Assembly: GCF_026342435.1 (NCBI RefSeq)
Contig: NZ_JAPEMT010000002.1
Location: 1,922,001-1,986,000, forward strand
Source of the DNA: Streptomyces sp. NBC_00237
GTDB taxonomy: Bacteria; Actinomycetota; Actinomycetes; Streptomycetales; Streptomycetaceae
DNA length: 64,000 nt
Direction: 5' to 3'
The notes under the pieces were generated by a model. The model had not been told where the DNA came from and ran no database searches. It saw nothing but the letters and a program-made list of their open reading frames with translations. How positions within the stretch are numbered: the stretch's first letter is position 1; each line of letters opens with the position of its first letter. Made by a program: the position numbers and the translations under genes. Shown piece by piece: positions 32,898 to 42,072 of this stretch.

Positions 32898-34190
32898 TTA
32901 CTCCCCTTCAACACGCATGATGCTGGCGACACCTCTGACGGTGTCGAGCTTGCGCAGTGCCTCGACGGTCCCGGAAAGGGCGGCGTCGGGCGCGCGGTGG
33001 GTGACGACGACGAGGGACGCCTCGCCGTCCTTCCCCGACTGGCGGACGGTGTCGATCGACACGTCGTGTTCGGCGAAGACCGTCGCGACCTGGGCGAGCA
33101 CGCCCGGCTTGTCGGCCACGTCGAGGCTGATGTGGTAGCGGGTGACGACGTCGCCCATGGGGCTGACGGGCAGCCGCGTGTAGGCGGACTCGCCGGGTCC
33201 CGTGGTCTCGCTCAGCTTGTTGCGGCAGACCGCCACGAGGTCGCCGAGTACGGCGGACGCGGTGGGCGCGCCGCCCGCTCCGGGTCCGTAGAACATGAGC
33301 TGACCGGCCGCCTCCGCTTCCACGAAGACCGCGTTGTACGCCTCGCGGACGGAGGCCAGCGGGTGGGTCAGCGGGATCATCGCGGGGTGCACGCGAGCGG
33401 TGACGGACCGGCCGTCGGCGGCGCGCTCGCAGATGGCGAGGAGCTTGACGGTGCAGCCCATCCGCTTTGCGGATGCGATGTCCGCGGCGGTTACCTCGGT
33501 GAGGCCCTCGCGGTGCACGTCGCCGATCTTGACCCGGGTGTGGAAGGCGATCCCGGCGAGGATGGCGGCCTTGGCGGCGGCGTCGAAGCCCTCGACGTCG
33601 GCGGTCGGGTCGGCCTCGGCGTACCCGAGGGCGGTGGCCTCGTCGAGCGCCTCGGAGTAACCGGCTCCGGACGAGTCCATCTTGTCGAGGATGAAGTTCG
33701 TGGTGCCGTTGACGATGCCCAGGACCCGGTTGACCTTGTCGCCCGCGAGGGACTCACGCAGCGGCCGTACGAGCGGAATGGCGCCCGCGACGGCCGCCTC
33801 GTAGTACAGATCCCGGCCGTGCTCCTCGGCGGCGGCGTGCAGGGCCGCGCCGTCCTCGGCGAGGAGCGCCTTGTTCGCGGAGACGACGGAAGCACCGTGC
33901 TCGAAGGCGGTGGTGATGAGGGTGCGGGCGGGCTCGATGCCGCCGATGACCTCGATCACGACGTCAATGTCACCCCGTTTGACCAGGGCTTTCGCGTCGG
34001 TGGTGATGAGTGCGGGGTCGATGCCCGCACGCACCTTGGAGGGCTGGCGGACGGCGACTCCGACGAGCTCGACGGGCGCGCCGATGCGCGCCGTGAGGTC
34101 GTCGGCGTGCGTCGTCATGATGCGTGCGACTTCCGAGCCGACCACACCACAGCCCAGCAGCGCCACCTTCAGCGGACGCGTACGCATCAT
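32898..34190 (-). CDS. hom: Homoserine dehydrogenase with C-terminal ACT domain
   Basis: The 430-aa protein has an N-terminal NAD(P) fold (VALLGCGVVGSEV), the catalytic core (NGTTNFILDKM, then EALDEATALGYAEADPTADVEG) and a C-terminal ACT domain (SLDVADKPGVLAQVATVF, about 350-430), the usual site of threonine feedback. It reduces aspartate semialdehyde to homoserine. It starts 96 bp after lysA on the same strand. No aspartokinase domain is fused. Confidence 0.97.
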   Translation of the reverse strand: MMRTRPLKVALLGCGVVGSEVARIMTTHADDLTARIGAPVELVGVAVRQPSKVRAGIDPALITTDAKALVKRGDIDVVIEVIGGIEPARTLITTAFEHGASVVSANKALLAEDGAALHAAAEEHGRDLYYEAAVAGAIPLVRPLRESLAGDKVNRVLGIVNGTTNFILDKMDSSGAGYSEALDEATALGYAEADPTADVEGFDAAAKAAILAGIAFHTRVKIGDVHREGLTEVTAADIASAKRMGCTVKLLAICERAADGRSVTARVHPAMIPLTHPLASVREAYNAVFVEAEAAGQLMFYGPGAGGAPTASAVLGDLVAVCRNKLSETTGPGESAYTRLPVSPMGDVVTRYHISLDVADKPGVLAQVATVFAEHDVSIDTVRQSGKDGEASLVVVTHRAPDAALSGTVEALRKLDTVRGVASIMRVEGE

Positions 34191-34286
34191 CCGACCTCAT
34201 TCCTCATACTTCTTACGGTGTTGACCAGTCTCACCCACCGGACGGGAGTTTCTATCCCCCGTCCAGTGACTGAGACGAGGATTCCA

Positions 34287-35678
34287 TTACCCGACATCGA
34301 GCCGCAGGAGATCTTCCTCGGTCTCGCGCCGTACGATCACCCGCGCCGCGCCGTCCTTGACGGCGACGACGGGCGGGCGGAGCGCGTGGTTGTAGTTGCT
34401 CGCCATGGAACGGCAGTAAGCGCCGGTCGCGGGCACCGCGAGCAGGTCACCGGGGGCGGTGTCGGCGGGCAGGAACGCGTCCCGCACGACGATGTCGCCG
34501 CTCTCGCAGTGCTTGCCGACCACACGCACCAGCATCGGCTCCGCGTCCGAGCGGCGCGAGACGAGGGCCACGCTGTACTCGGCGTCGTACAGGGCGGTGC
34601 GGATGTTGTCCGACATGCCGCCGTCGACGCTCACGTACGTCCGCAGCCCCTCCAGGGGCTTGACGGTCCCGACCTCGTACAGCGTGAAGGCGGTCGGGCC
34701 GACGATGGCGCGGCCCGGCTCGACGGAGATCCGGGGGGTCCTCAGCCTTGCCGCTTCGCATTCGCGAGTGACGATCTCGGTCAGCGCCTTGGCGATGTCC
34801 TGGGGCTCGCGGGGGTCGTCCTCGGGGGTGTACGCGATGCCGAGGCCGCCGCCGAGGTCGATCTCGGGCAGCTCCACCCCGTGCTCGTCGCGCACCTCCG
34901 CGAGGAGCTGGACGACACGCCGTGCGGAGACCTCGAAGCCCGCCATGTCGAAGATCTGCGAGCCGATGTGGGAGTGAATCCCGATGAGCTCGAGCCCGTC
35001 GAGCTTCAGCGCCCGCCGCACGGCCTCCGCCGCCTGTCCCCCGGCCAGTGCGATGCCGAACTTCTGGTCCTCGTGGGCGGTGGCGATGAACTCGTGCGTG
35101 TGCGCCTCGACGCCGACCGTCACCCGGATCTGCACGCGCTGGCGCTTGCCCAGCTCCTGCGCGATGTGCGCGACCCGGGCGATCTCCTGGAAGGAGTCGA
35201 GCACGATCCGCCCGACGCCGATTTCGACGGCCCTGCGGATCTCGCTCTCGCTCTTGTTGTTGCCGTGGAAGGCGATGCGCTCGGCGGGCATCCCGGCGTC
35301 GAGCGCGGTGGTCAGCTCGCCCCCGGAGCACACGTCGAGATTCAGCCCCTCCTCCTTCAGCCAGCGCACGATCGCGCGCGACAGGAACGCCTTCCCGGCG
35401 TAGAAGACGTCGGCCTCGGTGCCGAAGGCGTCGGCCCAGGCGCGGCACCGGGCCCGGAAGTCGGCCTCGTCGAGGAAGTAGGCCGGAGTCCCGAACTCCT
35501 CGGCCAGCCGGGTGACTTCGATCCCCCCGACGCGTACGACACCCCGCGCATCACGCTCGACGGTCCGCGCCCAGACCTTCTCGTCGAGGGCGTTGAGGTC
35601 GTCGGCGGGGGCGGTGTAGTGGCCTTCCGGGAAAACGTCGGCGTGACGGGGCCCGGCGGGGTGGGCGGAACGGCTCAT
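34287..35678 (-). CDS. lysA: Diaminopimelate decarboxylase
   Basis: The 463-aa fold-type III PLP enzyme has the PLP Lys in [12 protein letters not shown] near residue 85, the glycine-rich phosphate loop [16 protein letters not shown], and the partner-subunit Cys in [11 protein letters not shown]. The first 40 residues are a longer lead than in E. coli LysA. It makes lysine from meso-DAP, the last step of the aspartate-family branch beside hom-thrC-thrB. The start is 13 nt from the argS-related gene stop. Confidence 0.96.
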   Translation of the reverse strand: MSRSAHPAGPRHADVFPEGHYTAPADDLNALDEKVWARTVERDARGVVRVGGIEVTRLAEEFGTPAYFLDEADFRARCRAWADAFGTEADVFYAGKAFLSRAIVRWLKEEGLNLDVCSGGELTTALDAGMPAERIAFHGNNKSESEIRRAVEIGVGRIVLDSFQEIARVAHIAQELGKRQRVQIRVTVGVEAHTHEFIATAHEDQKFGIALAGGQAAEAVRRALKLDGLELIGIHSHIGSQIFDMAGFEVSARRVVQLLAEVRDEHGVELPEIDLGGGLGIAYTPEDDPREPQDIAKALTEIVTRECEAARLRTPRISVEPGRAIVGPTAFTLYEVGTVKPLEGLRTYVSVDGGMSDNIRTALYDAEYSVALVSRRSDAEPMLVRVVGKHCESGDIVVRDAFLPADTAPGDLLAVPATGAYCRSMASNYNHALRPPVVAVKDGAARVIVRRETEEDLLRLDVG

Positions 35679-35691
35679 GGTTCTCTCTCAC

Positions 35692-36552
35692 TCACAGGTG
35701 GTCGGGTGCGCTGACGCCGAGCTGGGACAGGCCGCCGGCCAGCACCGTCCCGGCGGCTTCGGCGACTGCCAGCCGGGAACGGTGGGCGGCCGAGGGTTTC
35801 TCGTCGCCGAGCGGCAGCACCCGGTGCGTGTCGTGGAAGCGGAAGAAGGCGTCGGCGACGGCGACGAGGTGCCGGGCGATGCGCTCGGGGGCGGCGCGTC
35901 GTACGGCGGCTTCGAGCTCGACGGCGTACCCGCCGAGGAGACCGATCAGCTCGGGCGCGTCGACGCCCGTGTCGGTGACGGTATCGATGGCCGTGTCGAT
36001 GGCTGTGTCGTACGAGGCGTCGAACCCGAGGTCGGCGGCGTTACGGGTCAGCGCGCGGGTCCGGGAGTACGCGTAGCGCACCCGGAACAGTGGATTCCGC
36101 TCGTGCTGGGCGAGGAGCTCGGCGTCGGGGGCGGCGAGCAGCATCCCCCAGACGGCGGCGTCCCGCCCGAGCCTGGCGACGGCTGCGGCCGGGGGCTCGG
36201 GCGCGGCGAGCGCTTCCTCCCGTACCAGACCGTGCTCCAGGAGCTCTCGTACGATCAGGTCCTGGGTCTCGTCCGCCAGGGTGAAGCTGAGGAATCCGGG
36301 GCCGGTGATGTCGACGGCGGCGATCCCGGGCGTGCCGTCGATCCGCTCCTTCAGCAGCGCGGCGACCTCGCGCGGGCTCTGCCCCGCCTGCTTGGCCAGC
36401 CGGAGCGCCACATTGCTGGCCCAGTCGCCGGTGCCCCCCGGGCGGGTGCGCTCGACGGCGGCCCGTTCGGGCACCGGAGCGGACAACACGTCCTCCTCGA
36501 CGGCACGGCGCACGGCGCGCAGCACGGTACGGGAGAGCTCTGCGGGGGTCAC
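35692..36552 (-). CDS. nrtL: ArgRS-related anticodon-binding protein without catalytic core
   Basis: The product is 286 aa from GTG 36552. The N-terminal part resembles the Add-1 domain of arginyl-tRNA synthetase (PGGTGDWASNVALRLAKQAG, then GPGFLSFTLAD). The C-terminal half is a DALR-type anticodon-binding helix bundle (NPLFRVRYAYSRTRAL, then ARHLVAVADAFFRFHDTHRVLP). The Rossmann catalytic domain with HIGH and KMSKS is absent, so it cannot charge tRNA. A short repeat DTAIDTAIDTVTDT is near residue 195. NCBI uses the name NrtL for this actinobacterial family as I recall. It immediately precedes lysA. A minus-strand TAGGCT lies 6 nt before the GTG, as in leaderless mRNAs. Confidence 0.8.
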   Translation of the reverse strand: MTPAELSRTVLRAVRRAVEEDVLSAPVPERAAVERTRPGGTGDWASNVALRLAKQAGQSPREVAALLKERIDGTPGIAAVDITGPGFLSFTLADETQDLIVRELLEHGLVREEALAAPEPPAAAVARLGRDAAVWGMLLAAPDAELLAQHERNPLFRVRYAYSRTRALTRNAADLGFDASYDTAIDTAIDTVTDTGVDAPELIGLLGGYAVELEAAVRRAAPERIARHLVAVADAFFRFHDTHRVLPLGDEKPSAAHRSRLAVAEAAGTVLAGGLSQLGVSAPDHL

Positions 36553-36648
36553 GGGGCAAGCCTAGGCGAGGAGGGGGGTCCCCCCGCCAACCGGTTTCAG
36601 CATGCGGGCGGCGGGGCAGGGCGCCGGGCGGGTCGCAGGGGGCGGGTC

Positions 36649-37107
36649 CTACGGGGTCGGCGGGCATCCCCTCGTACGACTCGTATGACGGACGCACTCA
36701 CCCACATGGTCGCCGTCGGCTGACGGCGGATCCTCCTGACCCGCCAGCCTGCGCACGAGCCGCACCAGTTCGGCGGGCTCGAAGGGCTTCGAGAGGAAGG
36801 CGTCCACTCCAGCGGCGAGGCCGCTCTCCACTTCGTACTGCGTACAGGCGCTGACGATCGCGACCGGCAGATGGCTCGTGCGCGGGTCGGCGCGCAGGCG
36901 GGCGGCGGTGCTGAGGCCGTCGAGGCGGGGCATCACCACGTCGAGGGTGATCACGTCGGGGCAGATGCGGTGCACGATCTCCAGGCATTCGGCACCGTCG
37001 GACGCGGTCACGACCTCGAAACCCTCCAGTTCGAGATTGACCGTGATCAGCTGGCGGATGACCTTGTTGTCGTCGACGACAAGGACCCGGCCAAAGGTGC
37101 CTGGCAC
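36649..37107 (-). CDS. Single-domain response regulator
   Basis: The product is 152 aa from GTG 37107; the frame extends to 37155. The receiver domain has VLVVDDNKVIRQL (acidic pocket), phospho-acceptor Asp in DVITLDVVMPRLDG and Lys in AFLSKPFEPAEL. No output domain: the last 30 residues are a charged, disordered tail. A TACTCT -10 lies 6 nt upstream of the GTG with a GAC-core -35 (CGGACG) 18 nt further, consistent with a leaderless transcript. No cognate kinase is nearby. It corresponds to SCO5351 by position. Confidence 0.85.
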   Translation of the reverse strand: MPGTFGRVLVVDDNKVIRQLITVNLELEGFEVVTASDGAECLEIVHRICPDVITLDVVMPRLDGLSTAARLRADPRTSHLPVAIVSACTQYEVESGLAAGVDAFLSKPFEPAELVRLVRRLAGQEDPPSADGDHVGECVRHTSRTRGCPPTP

Positions 37108-37278
37108 TCTTCGAGAGTAGGTCTGACTCCCGCACCGCGTCCGGGTTTTGCCCACTTAGGCCCCGTGCGGGGGAAGCGCTTGCTGACGGCTGACGTGCGG
37201 AGGTGCAGATATCTGTTCACGGGCACGGGGCGGGAGCTGGTAAGGTTCACCACGTCGCCGACACACGCCGGACGACAC

Positions 37279-37350
37279 GCCCCCGTAGCTCAGGGGATAG
37301 AGCATCGGCCTCCGGAGCCGGGTGCGCAGGTTCGAATCCTGCCGGGGGCA
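37279..37350 (+). tRNA. tRNA-Arg (anticodon CCG)
   Basis: A 72-nt cloverleaf: acceptor GCCCCCG/CGGGGGC, D-arm GCTC/GAGC, anticodon stem TCGGC/GCCGG with loop CTCCGGA (anticodon CCG, reads CGG), variable GTGC, T-arm GCAGG-TTCGAAT-CCTGC, discriminator A. CCA is not encoded. The gene is intact and not flanked by a repeated 3' end. Confidence 0.97.
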
Positions 37351-37395
37351 CTCAGCCACTGTTCGTTTCGAGCAGGGCGAAGTGCCGAGTACAGA

Positions 37396-37430
37396 GGGTC
37401 GGACTCAGTTTTCACTGGGTCCGGCCCTTT
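37396..37430 (+). terminator. tRNA-Arg terminator
   Basis: Stem GGGTCGGACTCAG / CTGGGTCCGGCCC (two G.U pairs, 37396-37408 and 37415-37427) with a 6-nt loop, followed by TTTGTC. Confidence 0.75.
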
Positions 37431-37631
37431 GTCGTATGTCGGGGCGTCCGGTGTCCGGGTGTCCGGGCGGGTGCCGCGCGTGAGGGCTTCGGTGGGCTCC
37501 GCCATGTGGGGGTCATTTCGGGGCATGGGGCTGGCAAAGAGGGGTGGGGTGGGGCGGAGGGGGTCCGTACGCTTCGCGCGGGTCCGCGTCACGGGCCTCA
37601 AGTGGCGTGCGGGACATGGGGGTTGCGAGCG

Positions 37632-38315
37632 ATGAAGTCCGTGGTGCTGAACTGGGGGCCGACGCTGTTGTTCAGCGTCCTGTTGCCGTGGGTGACGTAC
37701 GGGATGCTGACGGACGGCGGGGTGGAGCCGGTCGCGGCGCTGTTCCTGATTGCCTTGTGGCCGTTGGCCGAGGTGGGGATCTTCTACGGGTTGAATCGGC
37801 GGGTGGACGAGTTCGGCGTGATGATTCTGATCGTGCTGGTGCTCGGGGCTGTCAGTGCGCTTGTTTTCCAGAGCGAAAAGATGGTCTTCGTGAAGGACTC
37901 CGCGGTGACGGGGTTGTTGGGGCTGGCGTTTCTGGTGACGTTGTGGCTGGAGCGGCCGATGATGTTCTATTTCGGGCGGAAGTTCGCGACCGACGGGTCG
38001 GCTGCGGGGGTCGCCCGGTGGAATGGGCTGTGGGACGCGTTTCCCGGATTCCGGTCGAGTCAGCGGAAGTTGACCGTGGTGTGGGGGGTGGCCTTCCTGG
38101 TGGAGGCCGGGGTGCGGGTCGCGCTCACCTTTGCGCTGGACACGTCGACCATGGTCGGGGTGTCGGGGATCATGCCGTTCGTGGTGCTGGCGGGGTTGTT
38201 GACGTACACGATCCAGATGGGGAAGAAGGGGCGGGCGAGGATGGCTACTGCTCCGGCAGGTGATTCGCCCGCCGGTTCTTCGGCTGCCGGGTCCGCTGCT
38301 GACGCAGCCGGGTGA
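37632..38315 (+). CDS. VC0807-like integral membrane protein
   Basis: The product is 227 aa from ATG 37632 (GGGGG 10 nt upstream). About six hydrophobic segments span residues 5-205 with the middle loop FYFGRKFATDG and a soluble loop WDAFPGFRSSQRK; the tail is Ala/Gly/Ser-rich. The spacing and FYFGR motif resemble the VC0807 family of unknown function. Base use is less G/C-skewed in the third position (many GGG/TTG codons) than the core upstream. It is the last gene before the island and converges on the stranded ku tail. Confidence 0.7.
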   Translation: MKSVVLNWGPTLLFSVLLPWVTYGMLTDGGVEPVAALFLIALWPLAEVGIFYGLNRRVDEFGVMILIVLVLGAVSALVFQSEKMVFVKDSAVTGLLGLAFLVTLWLERPMMFYFGRKFATDGSAAGVARWNGLWDAFPGFRSSQRKLTVVWGVAFLVEAGVRVALTFALDTSTMVGVSGIMPFVVLAGLLTYTIQMGKKGRARMATAPAGDSPAGSSAAGSAADAAG

Positions 38316-38345
38316 CGGGCGGGTAATTGGGGGGCGTAGTGCCTC

Positions 38346-38404
38346 GGTCAGGCAGGGGTTCGCTTGCGGGCGGGCGCCTTCTTGGCCGGGGCTTTTTTGG
38401 TGGT
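38346..38404. repeat. Left 59-bp direct repeat (stranded ku 3' end)
   Basis: Identical in all 59 positions to 61,879-61,937. On the minus strand it reads the last 18 codons of ku (TTKKAPAKKAPARKRTPA) plus stop; the upstream ku frame is absent here and the sequence departs at 38,405. Interpreted as one junction of the island. Confidence 0.9.
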
Positions 38405-38616
38405 GGCGACCTTGCTTGGGGTGCATGCTGCCCTAGCTCCCAAGACTATGGCACCGGAACCACATGGCGCGGGAATCAGCGTCTCCGTGCATTGCGGCTG
38501 TGAACTCGCTTGACAGCTCAACAAATTGCGGGGCGTCAGGGACGATGCCGACATGCAACAAGTGGCATGCTCTGTAGGCGATTTGAGATGGACGCAGAGG
38601 ATGAGGAGTAGCTGGT
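38405..38616 (+). promoter_or_regulatory. Island left-edge non-coding region with candidate promoter
   Basis: Lower G+C than the core. TTGACA (38510-38515) is a consensus -35; no good -10 follows at 17 nt. CATGC-N8-GCATG (38552-38569) is an inverted repeat close upstream of the gene at 38,617. Together with 38,316-38,404 the gene-free stretch is 301 bp. Confidence 0.35.
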
Positions 38617-39798
38617 ATGGACCTGTTGCAGTACCCGTGGAGCAGCGAATCAGATGCGCTGGGGCACTTCTTCGCCTACCAGCGCGCTGAGGCAGCACTG
38701 CTCACACGCCACCCCGAGCTGAGTGGCCGCATAGAAATGCACTCGCCCTTGAACTCATTGCCCGCCATGCTCACCGTGCGGGTCAGTGGCGGGGGCAGAG
38801 TTCTCTTGTGGCTGACACGTTTCGCGAAGCCGCATGGCTTCTATCCGTTCTGGCTGATCATCGGGCCCGCCGACAAGGGTCATCCGCGGATGTGGGACGC
38901 CTTGACCGACGCGGACGTGCTGGCCGACGCCGTAGGAGAACGTGTCAGGGCGTACGAAGAACAGCGTGCAGAGCTCAGCCCGTGGAAATGGGATGAGCCG
39001 GACAGCAAAGTGCCGATCGTCAGGTTGGCCGATGCGCTGGAAGCCCGAGGGCACGACGTCCGCCTCGTGGTATCCGCGAACCGGATACGTACCACGGAGA
39101 CCGTGAAGGGCATCGAGGCCTTTCCCTACCGGGCTCATGAGGGTGACTTCGTGGCGATCGGGATGGGCCGGAGTTCGGTTCGTATCTCCCGGAAGCCGAA
39201 GATCGGTTGGCTTGTGGATGTTCATGAGGAGGCACGGGGCATCCAGTGGCGTCCGGATGTCCACTCCCTTTTCCGCGGGGAAGCCGGAGTCGTCCCCGGT
39301 AGCGAACTCACCGACGAGATGCTCGATGAACTGCACGGTGTCATCGAGAGAGCTTTGCGGGAAGGCCCTCCGGAAGAGCGCCTGGTCGTGCCCCGTCACA
39401 AGGGGGAGATGCCTCGGGCGCGAAGTACGCAGGATCAGCGGCACACCTCACATCCGGCATCACGATCCACCGTCCGGGAACTTCGTACCCTTGGGTTCGG
39501 TGACGTGGTCGAAGTCGATGCCGGTGCGGAGTCTCCGGCGTCGCTGTCGTCCGAGTCACTGGCCATTGTCCGGTGGGAGCGCGACAAGGCTCTGGGGCTT
39601 GCGGACATCAAGATGATGTATGCCGATGCCACCGTTTCCGGAAAGCGGCTGTTGGTGCTGCTTCGGAGGAGCATGACGCGCCCCGCAAGCGACTTTGCGG
39701 ACCAGGCGAATGTCTTTGCGTACTGGGCCGACGAATCAACCGGGAGCATCACTCCGTACAGCAGAGCAGCCCAGGAGGCCGCTTTCGCCGAGGTGTAG
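38617..39798 (+). CDS. Uncharacterised island protein, possible nuclease-like C-terminal domain
   Basis: The product is 393 aa from ATG 38617, with GAGGAG 8 nt upstream. I do not recognise the N-terminal 270 residues: no signal peptide or membrane segment, mixed alpha/beta, with WLTRFAKPHGFYPFWLIIGP near 70 and a charged middle. After a Ser/Arg-rich linker the last 110 residues (VRELRTLGFGDVVEVDAG, then AIVRWERDKALGLADIKMM, GKRLLVLLRRSMTRPASDFA, then FAYWADE) follow the strand-helix order of Mrr-like endonuclease domains, but no D-xK triad is clear. It converges on the RelE/UvrD gene. Confidence 0.7.
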   Translation: MDLLQYPWSSESDALGHFFAYQRAEAALLTRHPELSGRIEMHSPLNSLPAMLTVRVSGGGRVLLWLTRFAKPHGFYPFWLIIGPADKGHPRMWDALTDADVLADAVGERVRAYEEQRAELSPWKWDEPDSKVPIVRLADALEARGHDVRLVVSANRIRTTETVKGIEAFPYRAHEGDFVAIGMGRSSVRISRKPKIGWLVDVHEEARGIQWRPDVHSLFRGEAGVVPGSELTDEMLDELHGVIERALREGPPEERLVVPRHKGEMPRARSTQDQRHTSHPASRSTVRELRTLGFGDVVEVDAGAESPASLSSESLAIVRWERDKALGLADIKMMYADATVSGKRLLVLLRRSMTRPASDFADQANVFAYWADESTGSITPYSRAAQEAAFAEV

Positions 39799-39856
39799 TT
39801 CCGAGTGGTGTGGGGCCGCCGGGGCACGTCGGCCCCACACCGTCCGGCTGGTGCCG

Positions 39857-41995
39857 TCAGACAGCCCCGGCATCCGTCAGGAACGGGCTCGGTGTGCCCC
39901 GCCAGGAGACGTAGAGGCCGTCGCGGGCCCGGGTGCAGGCGACGAAGAGCAGGCAGCGCTCGGCTGTCATGTCCGCTTCGTACTGGAGTCGGTCCACGTC
40001 GGCAGAAGTGATTGCTCCGGGGTACGGCACTGCGCCGTCGTGCGCTCCGATGACCGCTACGCAGCGGAATTCCAGGCCCTTGAAGGAGTGCATGGTGCCG
40101 ACGCGTACCGCGTCCACTTCGTCCGGGGCGTTCGCCCGGAGGCGCACCGCGGGGAGGCCGGCGGCACGCAGCCGATCGGCGGCCTGGTCGCAGGTTTTGT
40201 TGAAGCGGGCGCTCACTCCGATGTCGCCGGGCGGAATCCCCCCGCCCACCCAGCGTCGAACCCGCTCGACCAGTGCATCGAGTTCGCCTTCCTCGGAGGC
40301 CGCAGCATGTACCTCGGGGCCGTTGCCGTGTAGCGCCGAGCGATAACCGAGCAGGGTTTCGTTCCGGGCATCGTCTGCAAGCTGTTCGAAGGGACGGCCG
40401 ACGAGGAGAGCGGTGGACCAGCTGAGGATCTCGTGCGTGCTGCGGTAGTTCTTGCGCATCTTGGTGGAGCGGCCGGCGACGTTGATGTCGAGGGCCTTCA
40501 GGGAGACCTTGGAGTCGTAGATGCGCTGGTGCGGATCTCCCGCGATGAACAGGTCGTCCGGGCGGGCCGGGGCCGCGGCACGCAGCAGACGCCACTGCGC
40601 CGGGTGGAGGTCCTGGGCTTCGTCGACGACGATGTGCCGGTAGCGGGGGCCGTCGGCCCTCAGCTTGTCGGCTGCCTCCGCGCAGGTTCCGAGGTAGGTG
40701 CGCAGTCCGTCGGCGGCCAGTCTTCCGGTGAACTGTTCGACGGTGCGCCACACCAACGCGCGCTCAGCGACGGGGAGCGCGCTGCCGCGGCCCTTGCGTT
40801 CCGCCGCTTCGTATTCCTGGAGTGTGCGGAGGTTCTGAGCGAGCACCACGTGCTTGTACTCCTGCGCCAGGAACTGCGCCGTGCCGGTGAAGCCGGTGGC
40901 GCGGGCCGCTTGTTCCCAGCGGGTCTGCTCCTCTCCGCCGTGCAGCGGTTTGCGCGCGGTGGAGAGGGTCCGGCCGGCGAAGGCGTCGACCGTCATGACG
41001 TCGACCCTCGCGCGCAGGTCCGCGTCCTCGACGAGCGAAGCGAGGCCGCTGCGCAGTGCCGCCACGAGTGCGTTGGTGTACGTGGTCAGCAGGATGCGGT
41101 CCCCGTCGCGCAGGTGGCGCAGCAAGTGCCGTACGCGGTGCAGGGCGACTACCGTCTTTCCGGTGCCAGGACCGCCCGTGACCTGGGCAGGGCCGGAGTA
41201 GGAAGCGCGGTAGGCCATCTTGTGCTGGGAGGGGTGGAGGAAGATCCGCCAGGCCGCGAACGGCTTCTCCAGGATCTCCCGGAGCTCGTCGGAGGCGGTG
41301 ACGAAGGCGATACGGGTGGAAGTGGCGCGGATCGCGGCGTCGTAGTCCTTCGGGTCCACCGGCTCCGCGGTGTGCGCGGTGGGGGCGAGGCTGACCGAAA
41401 CCAGGTCGCGCCACACCTCCTCCACAGTGAAGCCCGAGGCCAGATACTCCAGGACTTCGCGCTGATCCTGCGGGAAGTGCGGCGCGAACACCTCCAGTTG
41501 TTCCTGGTTGGTCAGCACGCGGGCCTGGCGCAGGGTGGTCCCGTCGATGCCGAGGGCCGCCATGTCGCCGTCGGAGATCTTGGCGAACAGCCTTTGGTCG
41601 GGGGCGGGTGCGATGCGCTCGTACGCGGGCGTGAGTTGGTCGAGCACCTCGATGTCGCGGATCTCGACCGCCCGGGTGACCGTGTTGATGCTCGCCGTCT
41701 GTTTGACCGCCCAGGCGATGGCCTTGTCGTGGGGCATCACCCGCAGGAGTACGTAGGTCTGCCCGCTGGCCGGTGCGAGGACGACACCCCGAGTGCCCTG
41801 GGCGATGCGGATCGTACGAATGTGAGGGTCGCGGGCCTGCTTCAGGGACTCCAGTTTCAGCCCCGGGTCCTTGAAGAGCTGGTCCAGGGTGAGCCGTTCG
41901 AACTTTTCCCACGCGTCGAACACCCCTTGCCTGACAGGCCCCTGCAACTTGCTGAGCTGGGCGCAGAAGGCGATGTCGAAGGCGAGGTGGGGCAT
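39857..41995 (-). CDS. UvrD/Rep-type helicase with N-terminal RelE-like domain
   Basis: The product is 712 aa from ATG 41995 (GGAAGAAG 10 nt upstream). Residues 1-95 resemble a RelE/ParE toxin fold: RTIRIAQGTRGVVLAP, then YVLLRVMPHDKAIAWA. Residues 240-700 are an SF1A helicase: Walker A GGPGTGKTVVAL near 274, Walker B HIVVDEAQDLHP near 450, motif III GDPHQRIYDS, motif V VGTMHSFKGLEF and motif VI FVACTRARDGLYVSW. The helicase unwinds DNA or RNA with ATP; the RelE-like part could cut or bind RNA. It is last in a minus-strand run with AIPR and kinase genes, 77 bp after the AIPR stop. Confidence 0.88.
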   Translation of the reverse strand: MPHLAFDIAFCAQLSKLQGPVRQGVFDAWEKFERLTLDQLFKDPGLKLESLKQARDPHIRTIRIAQGTRGVVLAPASGQTYVLLRVMPHDKAIAWAVKQTASINTVTRAVEIRDIEVLDQLTPAYERIAPAPDQRLFAKISDGDMAALGIDGTTLRQARVLTNQEQLEVFAPHFPQDQREVLEYLASGFTVEEVWRDLVSVSLAPTAHTAEPVDPKDYDAAIRATSTRIAFVTASDELREILEKPFAAWRIFLHPSQHKMAYRASYSGPAQVTGGPGTGKTVVALHRVRHLLRHLRDGDRILLTTYTNALVAALRSGLASLVEDADLRARVDVMTVDAFAGRTLSTARKPLHGGEEQTRWEQAARATGFTGTAQFLAQEYKHVVLAQNLRTLQEYEAAERKGRGSALPVAERALVWRTVEQFTGRLAADGLRTYLGTCAEAADKLRADGPRYRHIVVDEAQDLHPAQWRLLRAAAPARPDDLFIAGDPHQRIYDSKVSLKALDINVAGRSTKMRKNYRSTHEILSWSTALLVGRPFEQLADDARNETLLGYRSALHGNGPEVHAAASEEGELDALVERVRRWVGGGIPPGDIGVSARFNKTCDQAADRLRAAGLPAVRLRANAPDEVDAVRVGTMHSFKGLEFRCVAVIGAHDGAVPYPGAITSADVDRLQYEADMTAERCLLFVACTRARDGLYVSWRGTPSPFLTDAGAV

Positions 41996-42072
41996 GGTCG
42001 TCGCTTCTTCCTGGGGTGCGGGGTGCCGTGGCCGGGTTGAGCGGGAGGAACGGAACGGGGCTGCCGGGCGCC

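Noticed and set aside
34191-34286. A leader peptide for attenuation of hom
   Set aside because: A short frame touches the hom start but has no run of Thr, Ile or Met codons and no paired hairpins.
30216-35714. An 1832-codon plus-strand open frame across thrB, thrC, hom and lysA
   Set aside because: It is antisense to four well-recognised genes; long shadow frames are normal at this G+C and it has no recognisable domain.
34287-35778. A lysine riboswitch for lysA
   Set aside because: lysA starts 13 nt after the preceding gene; there is no leader to hold one.
37279-37631. An integrative element attached to the tRNA-Arg
   Set aside because: No integrase, and the tRNA 3' end is not repeated downstream.
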